Made by a program: the position numbers and the translations under genes
Notes under the pieces: generated by a model
Told to the model about the DNA's origin: nothing
The model's input: only the letters and a program-made list of their open reading frames with translations
Databases searched by the model: none
Shown: positions 1 to 5,931 of the stretch, piece by piece
How the letters are laid out: each line of letters begins with the position of its first letter
How positions within the stretch are numbered: position 1 is the stretch's first letter
NCBI GenBank assembly: GCA_014763905.1
Contig: JACXUN010000008.1
Span: 1 to 14,416 of the forward strand
DNA length: 14,416 bases
Origin: Campylobacterales bacterium
Lineage (GTDB): Bacteria; Campylobacterota; Campylobacteria; Campylobacterales; Sulfurovaceae
Direction: 5' to 3'

Positions 1-75
1 TTGAATTAGCTACGGCTAGTCCTACGAATTTTGATTTTTCAAATCTTACCTATTTTTAGGCTTCTGTGACTATGA

Positions 76-273
76 TATCCCGTCGAACTCAGGTTAAAAG
101 GTCAAGGGGTTATCCATTTCCAAGATCATGAAGTTCCTCTCCAAGAAGGTGATGTGGTGGTTATCCCGCAAGGTGTCTATCACTGGGCAGAAAATGTAGA
201 TGCTGATGCCAGCGTGGTATTGGCTACTTTTTCACCGGCATATGATGGTAAGGATATGCGGGTAGCTCCTTAA
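76..273 (+). pseudogene. Cupin-domain protein, C-terminal remnant
   Basis: The open frame encodes about 65 residues ending at TAA 271-273. It reads like the second half of a small single-domain cupin: a glycine-rich turn (LKGQGVIHF), then EVPLQEGDVVVIPQGVYHWAEN, which matches the family pattern G-D-(hydrophobic)3-P-x-G-x-x-H-x-x-x-N and includes one metal-binding-type histidine. The first cupin motif (HxH...E) that should precede it is missing. In the same frame there are stops at 7, 67 and 73, and no ATG, GTG or TTG lies between 76 and 153. Neither other frame of 1-75 shows a recognisable cupin N-terminus. I infer a truncated or frameshifted relic; the original substrate cannot be told. A sequencing frameshift just upstream of 76 remains possible. 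Confidence 0.6.
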
Positions 274-281
274 TTTTTAAT

Positions 282-303
282 GTCGGGATCTGGGGAACCC
301 GAC
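282..303. terminator. Hairpin between the cupin remnant and the minus-strand operon
   Basis: GTCGGG (282-287) and CCCGAC (298-303) form a perfect 6-bp GC-rich stem around a 10-nt loop. It lies between the converging cupin remnant and the end of the minus-strand two-gene unit, so a bidirectional terminator would fit. Neither strand has a clean U-tract after the stem; the minus strand reads only a short AT-rich stretch. The call is therefore weak. Confidence 0.3.
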
Positions 304-310
304 CTGCCGT

Positions 311-1057
311 CTATTCTCCTAGACTATAATAAACCTTCATCTCATCTAATGCATTGGTAAAGAGAGCGAAGCTTGCTTCTGCCGCTTTTTGATCTTCTGA
401 TGCGACTGAGATAATCGTCTTCCACCCGTCACTGTAAAACTTAGGCAGTGAAGAGAGTTCCACCTCTTTAGGAACCTGTTTCATGATTTCGATGAGTTGG
501 CTCTCCTTGCAGAGGGCGGTCAGGGTGTAGCGGTAAGTGACCCGCTGGATGGCAAAGTAGGTTTGGAGAATATATTCCGTCATCGGATGGCTCATCGAAG
601 GAAAACCGGGCATAAAGAAGAAGCGGTCTTGGAGAGAAAATCCCGGCATTTTATTGAATGGGTTTTCTAATATTTGGGCATCCTTCGGGAATTGTCCCAT
701 CTCCAGGGCATAATCGGGTATGGCTTCACCTTGAAATCGCTCCTGAATAATGCTCAAGGCTTCCTCGTGTTGATAGAGTTCTCCGTTTGAGAGAGCGGTA
801 GCGGCGGCTTGACGGGTATAGTCGTCCGGCGTTGAACCGATACCGCCGAAACTCAAGAGTACCGTATCGGATTGAGCGGCGATAAATTGAAGGGTCTGGA
901 TAATCAGCTGTGGATCATCTTCAATCACGAATGAGCCGCTAAGTCGGTGTCCGTATCGGGCAAGTGCTTCGCTGACAAAGGCGAAATGTTTATCTTGCCG
1001 CCGTCTGTTTAATATTTCGGTACCGATAATCAGGGCAAAAAATCTGGGATGGCTCAT
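311..1057 (-). CDS. CinA N-terminal/MoCF-like (molybdopterin-binding-fold) protein
   Basis: This 248-residue protein matches the MoCF_biosynth fold found in MogA/MoeA and at the N-terminus of CinA (competence/damage-inducible protein A). Visible motifs are IGTEILNRRRQDKH at 11-24 (family IG-x-E-L/I-L), SFGGIGSTPDDYTRQA at 69-84 (family TGG-G-P-T-DD-T), NPFNKMPGF at 132-140 and FFFMPGFPSM at 147-156 (family LPG-x-P-x-EM). The C-terminal PncC-type nicotinamide-nucleotide amidase domain of full CinA is absent; instead there is a short alpha/beta tail of about 75 residues. In the first motif the usual D/E/N pattern is changed to RRRQDKH, so substrate binding may differ. The ATG overlaps the upstream gene's stop in a TAATG arrangement (1055-1059), which suggests translational coupling. 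A nucleotide-repair or cofactor role is inferred from the family only. Confidence 0.8.
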   Translation of the reverse strand: MSHPRFFALIIGTEILNRRRQDKHFAFVSEALARYGHRLSGSFVIEDDPQLIIQTLQFIAAQSDTVLLSFGGIGSTPDDYTRQAAATALSNGELYQHEEALSIIQERFQGEAIPDYALEMGQFPKDAQILENPFNKMPGFSLQDRFFFMPGFPSMSHPMTEYILQTYFAIQRVTYRYTLTALCKESQLIEIMKQVPKEVELSSLPKFYSDGWKTIISVASEDQKAAEASFALFTNALDEMKVYYSLGE

Positions 1058-1506
1058 TAACTCTGCATCGCTTTGAGACGGGTTAGCAGTTCATCGGCAC
1101 TGAGTTGGCTGAGGGTGTCAAAATCAGATTGAATCGCCAAGAGGGATTGGGTATCGGATTTGAGATCAATCATGGTCAAGAGTGTTTTGAGATGCTCACC
1201 TTCTGCTTTTGCCATATCTTGGGTAATCTCAATACGATTTTCATCAATGAAGTTTAGAGCATGACGATAATGCGGTGGATGATCGCCATAGGTCGTGGCT
1301 TCGGATGAGGCACCAATTGAAATCACACTGCTGATTTCTGCAGTAGCTTCAAAGGTAGAGAAGAGTGTATCGTGATGTCGCCCGCTGCCGACACTGTGGT
1401 CATAATGTCGAGGAGGATGATCTCTAGCTCCCATAACATGCGGTTTAATGGTTCCAGCCGGTAAAGCAATGGTTAAAATCGTTAAGATTATCAATAGTTT
1501 TTTCAT
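1057..1506 (-). CDS. Small exported His-rich protein, DUF3015-like
   Basis: This 149-residue protein begins with a clear signal peptide (MKK, then a hydrophobic run to about residue 18, with likely cleavage after ALPAG or nearby). It is then histidine-rich: ten His in all, with clusters HPPRHYDH at 30-37, RHHD at 43-46 and DHPPHYRH at 75-82. Residues 57-115 (AEISSVISIGASSEATTYG, then FIDENRIEITQDMAKAEGEHLKTL) resemble, from memory, the pattern of DUF3015 periplasmic proteins: a serine-rich turn, then a helix with E-N-x5-DMA-x-GEGE-like spacing. That assignment is tentative. A Shine-Dalgarno sequence (AAGG) lies about 8 nt before the ATG at 1506-1504. It is the first gene of the minus-strand pair and is coupled to the MoCF-like gene. 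The function is unknown; periplasmic metal binding is a guess from the histidines. Confidence 0.75.
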   Translation of the reverse strand: MKKLLIILTILTIALPAGTIKPHVMGARDHPPRHYDHSVGSGRHHDTLFSTFEATAEISSVISIGASSEATTYGDHPPHYRHALNFIDENRIEITQDMAKAEGEHLKTLLTMIDLKSDTQSLLAIQSDFDTLSQLSADELLTRLKAMQS

Positions 1507-1544
1507 GAATCAACCTTATCTTTTTTTATTCTGAACTATTATTG

Positions 1545-1550
1545 TATAAT
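1545..1550 (+). promoter_or_regulatory. Likely -10 box for the rluD operon
   Basis: TATAAT at 1545-1550 is on the plus strand and is preceded by T-rich sequence (1521-1530) in place of a clear -35. A start near 1557 would give a leader of roughly 115 nt before the TTG of rluD. ATTATT (1538-1543) and AATAAT (1560-1565) flank the shared palindrome as a 6-bp inverted repeat. In such AT-rich DNA this could be chance or an operator. Confidence 0.4.
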
Positions 1551-1554
1551 TATA
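1549..1554 (-). promoter_or_regulatory. Likely -10 box for the minus-strand two-gene unit
   Basis: On the minus strand 1554-1549 reads TATAAT, a perfect sigma-70 -10 box about 43 nt from the ATG at 1506. No good -35 box is seen at the right spacing (TTTCTT at 1577-1572 is the best). That is common in Campylobacterota, whose promoters rely on AT periodicity. The box sits in a perfect palindrome TATAATTATA (1545-1554), so both directions share it. Confidence 0.45.
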
Positions 1555-1670
1555 TCCATAATAATGAAAGAAAGAAAACCTTTAAAAAACCTTTATATTC
1601 CAAAGAGTGCATAGTGAAGGAGAGATTTTTAGAGACTTCCAAAAATAGTAACTGAAGTAGAGAAGAAGCG

Positions 1671-2645
1671 TTGGAGAGTAAACAAGCGTTTGTAGTACAA
1701 GAGGGCGGACGGCTTGATAGGCTGTTGACCCATCATATTGCACAGAGCCGAAATCAAGTAGAACAGTTGATCAAAGAGGGAATGGTTACCGTTGACGGCA
1801 AGACCATCACCAAGACCGGTTATAAATTAAAAGCCGGAGTGACGATTGCCTATACCTTTAAAGAAGTGGTTCCCAAAGAGCCGGTCGCCATCGATTTTGA
1901 TGTAGAGGTAATCTATGAAGATGATCACCTATTGGTGGTGAACAAACCAGCAGGGTTAGTGGTGCATCCCGCTCCGTCGGTCAAAGAGCCGACACTGGTT
2001 GATTGGTTGATGCATCGGGGTATTTCCCTCTCGACTATTGCCGGTGAGGAGCGTCACGGTATCGTCCATCGTATTGACAAAGAGACCACCGGTGCATTGG
2101 TCATTGCCAAAACCAATGAAGCTCATGTCCATCTCAGTGAACAGCTGCGTGATAAAAGTATGGGGCGTTACTATTTGGCACTGATTGACTATCCGCTTAA
2201 ATCTTCGGGTATCGTTGATAAACCAATTGGGCGTAATCGTAACAACCGTCTCAAAATGGATATCGTAGCTGAAGGTAAGGAGGCGATGTCGGCTTTTTAT
2301 AAATTGGCAGAGAGTGAGAAGCAGATTGAGCTGATCGCGGTGAAGCTCTTTACCGGACGCACCCACCAGATACGGGTTCATCTCCAGAGTTTGGGTCGCC
2401 ACATCCTCGGAGATGCTTTATATGGGTTTAAGAGCAAACAAGATACAATTGATCGAGTTTATCTGCACGCATATAAACTATATCTAACGCATCCTGTTAC
2501 TAATCAAGCGATGTCGTTTATCGCACCTCTTTTCCCGGATATGCAAAATTTTATTGATCAAAACTTTAATGAAGGAGAGATATATGAGAAGATTAACCCT
2601 AATGTCATTGATGACTACTTCCGCACTGTTACTGAGCGGTTGTAA
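1671..2645 (+). CDS. rluD: RluA/RluD-family 23S rRNA pseudouridine synthase
   Basis: This 324-residue protein has the family layout. An S4 RNA-binding domain lies at about 14-60 (RLDRLLTHHIAQSRNQVEQLIKEGMVTVDG). The catalytic domain includes NKPAGLVVHP (91-100), the active-site motif HRIDKETTG (133-141) with catalytic Asp136, and LFTGRTHQIRVHL (227-239). RluD-type enzymes isomerise uridines in helix 69 of 23S rRNA; the exact target here is inferred. The start is TTG at 1671: it is the only start codon after the in-frame TGA at 1653-1655, and it gives a normal N-terminus. The Shine-Dalgarno sequence is weak (GAGAAG). It is first in the plus-strand operon and overlaps the next gene by 62 nt. 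In C. jejuni the equivalent gene (Cj1280c) also precedes flpA. Confidence 0.9.
   Translation: MESKQAFVVQEGGRLDRLLTHHIAQSRNQVEQLIKEGMVTVDGKTITKTGYKLKAGVTIAYTFKEVVPKEPVAIDFDVEVIYEDDHLLVVNKPAGLVVHPAPSVKEPTLVDWLMHRGISLSTIAGEERHGIVHRIDKETTGALVIAKTNEAHVHLSEQLRDKSMGRYYLALIDYPLKSSGIVDKPIGRNRNNRLKMDIVAEGKEAMSAFYKLAESEKQIELIAVKLFTGRTHQIRVHLQSLGRHILGDALYGFKSKQDTIDRVYLHAYKLYLTHPVTNQAMSFIAPLFPDMQNFIDQNFNEGEIYEKINPNVIDDYFRTVTERL
2572..2578 (+). promoter_or_regulatory. Ribosome binding site that sets the lipoprotein start
   Basis: AAGGAGA ends 5 nt before ATG 2584. This fixes the start of the lipoprotein at 2584 instead of the in-frame ATG at 2554, which has no such site and would put ten extra residues before the signal peptide. 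The site lies inside the 3' end of rluD. Confidence 0.8.
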
Positions 2646-3285
2646 TCCCAGTGCGATGATGCAACAGAGCCACGGTTTGGATGTCAATTTGCCGAAAATG
2701 TACGGTGTCAAATATATGGTGGACAATACCGCGGTAGGATTTGAGTGGCAGCCACTCTATGAACAGCATATTGACGGAATCAATATTTATCGGAGCGAAG
2801 CCTATCCCCAACCCTCATCAGGAAGCAAACAGCTAACGAAAATCGCGACGATCAACAGTCCATTTGCTTCACACTATGTGGATAGCAATCTGCAAGAGAA
2901 TAGTAACTACACTTATACTTTTACGACTATTCGAGGCGATTATGAGTCTGTTCATGGGCAGATGATTGAGTTGCGGACTTTGGCACCGCTTCCTCAGGTT
3001 GGTTTCTTCCAAGGGAAACAGTATACTAATAATGTGATTAAATTGATTTGGCGACCGCATGAAGATAAACGGGTCAAACGGTATCGTATTGAGCGTGCGG
3101 TTAACGATAGCCAGACCTATAATATCATCGGCAATGTAGAGAGTCGGTTGATGTCTGAGTATGTGGATAACTATGTAACACCAAACAATACCTATATCTA
3201 CCGGGTGCAGGCGATAGGCTTTGACGGCAGTACATCGATTCCGAGTCAAGTGGTCATCATCAAAACGGTAGAGATAGGGAGCTAA
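2584..3285 (+). CDS. flpA: FlpA-like lipoprotein with two fibronectin type III domains
   Basis: Starting at ATG 2584 the product is 233 residues. The N-terminus is a lipoprotein signal (MRRLTLMSLMTTSALLLSGC) with lipobox LSGC and lipidated Cys20. Two FN3 domains follow, at about 37-131 (core GFEWQPLYEQHIDGINIYR) and 137-229 (core IKLIWRPHEDKRVKRYRIER). The position between rluD and trmB matches C. jejuni Cj1279c (FlpA), an adhesin that binds host fibronectin. That protein is larger, with three FN3 domains as I recall, so this one appears to lack one. Residues 156-164, WRPHEDKRV, closely match the nine-residue fibronectin-binding site reported for C. jejuni FlpA (WRPHPDFRV, from memory). Because the gene sits with cell-division genes, an ancestral envelope role seems at least as likely as adhesion. 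The 5' end overlaps rluD by 62 nt, and the next gene starts directly after the stop. Confidence 0.8.
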   Translation: MRRLTLMSLMTTSALLLSGCNPSAMMQQSHGLDVNLPKMYGVKYMVDNTAVGFEWQPLYEQHIDGINIYRSEAYPQPSSGSKQLTKIATINSPFASHYVDSNLQENSNYTYTFTTIRGDYESVHGQMIELRTLAPLPQVGFFQGKQYTNNVIKLIWRPHEDKRVKRYRIERAVNDSQTYNIIGNVESRLMSEYVDNYVTPNNTYIYRVQAIGFDGSTSIPSQVVIIKTVEIGS

Positions 3286-4464
3286 ATGCCACATATTAGG
3301 GTAAAACCATTTGATACTTCTCGTATCCAAGCAGGAAAATACGGTGAAACAGAGATACTGTTTCGTGCAGAAGCAATGAATGGACAGGATGAAATGGTTG
3401 GGGTTGCATTGGACGGTGAACAGTTTCTGCTTCAGATCAAAAAGAGTAAAACTGATTGGCTGCTTAAATATGAAAAGATAACTCGACCGCTTAAGGTTAA
3501 TCTCTTGAAGCAGGCGATCGGTGATATAGCAGAGGGATTGTCGCTGGAGGTAACCGGTTCAAACATTACAATCCATAAAGCCAAAGCTGTTTTGGCAAAT
3601 CAGTATGAGAAACGTATTGAAGACTTTATTGATATCACATTTCCGTTTGATCGGATTGCGATAGAGGTGGGATTTGGTTCCGGAAAACATCTGCTCTATC
3701 AGGCACAAAACAATCCCGATAAACTCTATATCGGGATAGAGATTCATACTCCCTCAGCTCAACAGGTATTACGGCAGATTAAGCTGCAAGGGTTACAAAA
3801 TATCTGGGTAGTCAATTATGATGCGAGACTTTTACTGGAGATGATCTCTTCTAATAGTTGTGAACAAATTTTTGTCCATTTTCCGGTACCTTGGGACAAA
3901 AAGCCTCATCGTCGGGTGATCTCATCCAGTTTTGTAGCGGAGTCAATGCGAGTACTTCAAAAAACAGGAACGTTAGAGCTAAGAACTGACAGTTATAACT
4001 ATTTTTGGTATGCGTTGGATACTTTTTTGGGAGAGAAGGTACCTTATACGGCATTGGAAATCCGAAAAAATCAAGCACTGGGAATCACCAGTAAATATGA
4101 AGCCCGATGGCTGCGTCAAGAGAAGGATATCTATGATGTCATTGTCCGATCGATGGAGGAGTCTGAGCCTAGGGAATTGAGCTTTGATTTTGGCTTTAAC
4201 AATATAAAATATAAAGATAAAATATTAGAACAGTTTCATAAGGAACCTATCCTTTTAGGGGACTTTTTTATCCACTTTGAGCGGATATATAGAGTAAGTG
4301 AAAGTTCTATTCTGTTAAAATTGGCATTCGGTAGCTTTGATAAACCTGAACAAAAATATATCTGGATAGATGCAAATGAGAGTTACTATTTTGGCTCCAA
4401 TCCTGTAAAAACATTGACCAATTATAAAACGCATCTAAAGATTAAGGAGTACTTGAATGTCTAA
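3286..4464 (+). CDS. trmB: tRNA (guanine-46-N7)-methyltransferase, long form
   Basis: TrmB uses S-adenosylmethionine to form m7G46 in tRNA. The methyltransferase core at about 120-290 shows the SAM-binding loop EVGFGSGKHLLYQA (127-140), GIEIHTPS (150-157), then VHFPVPWDKKPHRRV (197-211), where most bacteria have FPDPWPKKRHHKRR. After that come LRTDSYNYF (232-240) and YEARWLRQEKDIYDV (271-285). At 392 residues it is far longer than the usual ~220-250. About 115 N-terminal residues and about 100 C-terminal residues are extra, a feature I associate with Campylobacterota TrmB. The first Asp of the FPDPW motif is Val here, which I also recall as typical of this lineage. The ATG abuts the previous stop, and the 3' end overlaps ftsE by 8 nt. 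Confidence 0.92.
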   Translation: MPHIRVKPFDTSRIQAGKYGETEILFRAEAMNGQDEMVGVALDGEQFLLQIKKSKTDWLLKYEKITRPLKVNLLKQAIGDIAEGLSLEVTGSNITIHKAKAVLANQYEKRIEDFIDITFPFDRIAIEVGFGSGKHLLYQAQNNPDKLYIGIEIHTPSAQQVLRQIKLQGLQNIWVVNYDARLLLEMISSNSCEQIFVHFPVPWDKKPHRRVISSSFVAESMRVLQKTGTLELRTDSYNYFWYALDTFLGEKVPYTALEIRKNQALGITSKYEARWLRQEKDIYDVIVRSMEESEPRELSFDFGFNNIKYKDKILEQFHKEPILLGDFFIHFERIYRVSESSILLKLAFGSFDKPEQKYIWIDANESYYFGSNPVKTLTNYKTHLKIKEYLNV

Positions 4465-5131
4465 TATCATCTTAGCTCGAAATCTCTCTCTCACCTATGA
4501 TAATGAGGAGAAGATTATTAGTGATGCCACTTTCAGTGTTAGAAAGGGAGAGTTTGTCTTTATTACAGGACCCAGCGGTAGTGGAAAATCGACACTGCTT
4601 AAGTCCTTTTACGGCAATCTCAAACCGGTTGAGGGTAAACTAATTATGGGCGGACTCGATATGTTAACTATCACGAAGCCCAAACTACAAGAGCTGAGAA
4701 CCCATCTGGGGATTGTATTTCAAGATTATCGTCTGATCAATGAGTGGACGGTAGAGCGTAATGTAGTGCTGCCGTTGTGGATTGCCGGATACTCCAAAGA
4801 GGTGCAGGCGACTCAAGCAAAACGATTATTGCATCACGTCAAGCTTTCGGGTAAAGAGCATAAATATCCGCTTGAACTCTCCGGTGGGGAGCAGCAGCGA
4901 GTAGGGGTCGCCCGGGCGTTAGCCAAAAATCCCTTTTTGATTCTTGCCGATGAGCCGACAGGAAACTTGGATGAGTACTCTTCCAATGTGATCTGGGATC
5001 TGCTGGAGAATGCCTGCCAGCAGCTGGATACGACCGTGGTGGTGGTGACCCACCGTATTCCGACCATCTTCAATATCCCGTATAAACATCTTCAAATCGA
5101 TAGCAAAGGGAAAGTTCATGAGGTTCATTAA
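4457..5131 (+). CDS. ftsE: Cell division ATP-binding protein FtsE
   Basis: This is the 224-residue ABC ATPase partner of FtsX at the inner face of the division site. All nucleotide-binding motifs are intact: Walker [10 protein letters not shown] (38-46), Q-loop FQD (88-90), signature LSGGEQQR (141-148), Walker B LILADEP with catalytic Glu166 (161-167), D-loop GNLD, and switch His199. The length is standard for FtsE. ATG 4457 has a strong Shine-Dalgarno sequence (AAGGAG, 4444-4449) inside trmB and overlaps trmB by 8 nt; ftsX in turn overlaps its end by 14 nt. The assignment over LolD/MacB-type ATPases rests on the ftsX and EnvC-like neighbours. Confidence 0.95.
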   Translation: MSNIILARNLSLTYDNEEKIISDATFSVRKGEFVFITGPSGSGKSTLLKSFYGNLKPVEGKLIMGGLDMLTITKPKLQELRTHLGIVFQDYRLINEWTVERNVVLPLWIAGYSKEVQATQAKRLLHHVKLSGKEHKYPLELSGGEQQRVGVARALAKNPFLILADEPTGNLDEYSSNVIWDLLENACQQLDTTVVVVTHRIPTIFNIPYKHLQIDSKGKVHEVH

Positions 5132-5927
5132 ACAGCATATTTCCATTATTTTTCCTTTGGTGGCGATTCTATTGGGATTGGAGTTTTTTATCGTCTTTGA
5201 CCGGGCGACTAAAAATTATGAAGAGAGTCTCCGTGACGGGTATGCGATGTTGGTTGTCGCCAAAGATGAGATGAGTATCGATGACTTCAAGGCGTGGGAT
5301 TCACATGTCTATAGGGTTGCTGAGATTGAAAAAGAGAGTATCGTCAGCCGTGTCGATACCACGCTCAACAAAGATAAAGTGACCACGATTCATGAGCGTA
5401 TGCCGAATTTTTACTCGATCAAACTGGATAGCTATCTCGATGATGAAGGGCTAGAGGGAGTCAAACAGAACTTTCTCAAAAGTGATAAGGTAGCCAGAGT
5501 TGAGACCTTTGATACGGTACATCGGTCGAACTATGGACTCTTCTCTTTTATCAAGTTTTCGTTTCAGACCTTTATTATCTTTATGTCGATGTTGGGCTTT
5601 TTCTTGATTATTAAGCAGATGGAGGTATGGAACTATCTCCACGCCGATCGTATGAAGGTAATGAATATTTTTGGGGCTTCTCTCTTTTTGCGAAGTAAAG
5701 TGTTGATCAATTTGGCTTTTATCGATGCGATTATCTCTGCGATGTTGGCGAGTGCAATCTTTTATATCATCCAAAACAGCTGGGTCAGAGGGAGTAATAT
5801 TGCGATACTCAAAGACAATATCGATAAACTTTTTTCGGCTTATGATATCTTTAGTTTGATCATGGCATCGATTGCGATTGCGATGGTGGCGGTCTTCTTA
5901 GTGGTTATCAACGTCAAAGAGGAGTAG
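5118..5927 (+). CDS. ftsX: Cell division permease-like protein FtsX
   Basis: The 269-residue protein has the FtsX topology. A first membrane helix lies at about 8-28, followed by a periplasmic domain of about 115 residues. Three more helices lie at about 145-166, 195-218 and 243-265, with a cytoplasmic segment (LHADRMKVMNIFGAS, 174-188) that matches the family's coupling-helix region. FtsX passes ATP-driven changes from FtsE to a periplasmic partner, here most likely the EnvC-like product of the next gene. It overlaps ftsE by 14 nt and ends 4 nt before the next ATG, so ftsE-ftsX-envC-like is one translational block. The periplasmic loop is divergent, as expected for this family. Confidence 0.92.
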   Translation: MRFIKQHISIIFPLVAILLGLEFFIVFDRATKNYEESLRDGYAMLVVAKDEMSIDDFKAWDSHVYRVAEIEKESIVSRVDTTLNKDKVTTIHERMPNFYSIKLDSYLDDEGLEGVKQNFLKSDKVARVETFDTVHRSNYGLFSFIKFSFQTFIIFMSMLGFFLIIKQMEVWNYLHADRMKVMNIFGASLFLRSKVLINLAFIDAIISAMLASAIFYIIQNSWVRGSNIAILKDNIDKLFSAYDIFSLIMASIAIAMVAVFLVVINVKEE

Positions 5928-5931
5928 AGTC

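Noticed and set aside
1614..1655. Thirteen-codon GTG-started frame just upstream of rluD and in its frame, as a leader peptide or an rluD extension.
   Set aside because: A TGA at 1653-1655 separates it from rluD, no ribosome site precedes the GTG, and the peptide shows no attenuator-like codon run.
1956..2402. A 148-codon open frame on the minus strand inside rluD.
   Set aside because: It lies wholly antisense to a clear RluD coding region, has no recognisable domain, and is of a kind that also appears opposite other genes here (for example 11384-11911 opposite tamA and 10248-10670 opposite proA).
2554..2583. Upstream in-frame ATG for the FN3 lipoprotein gene.
   Set aside because: It lacks a ribosome site and would put ten charged residues before the lipoprotein signal. 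ATG 2584 has AAGGAGA at the right distance and gives a textbook lipobox.
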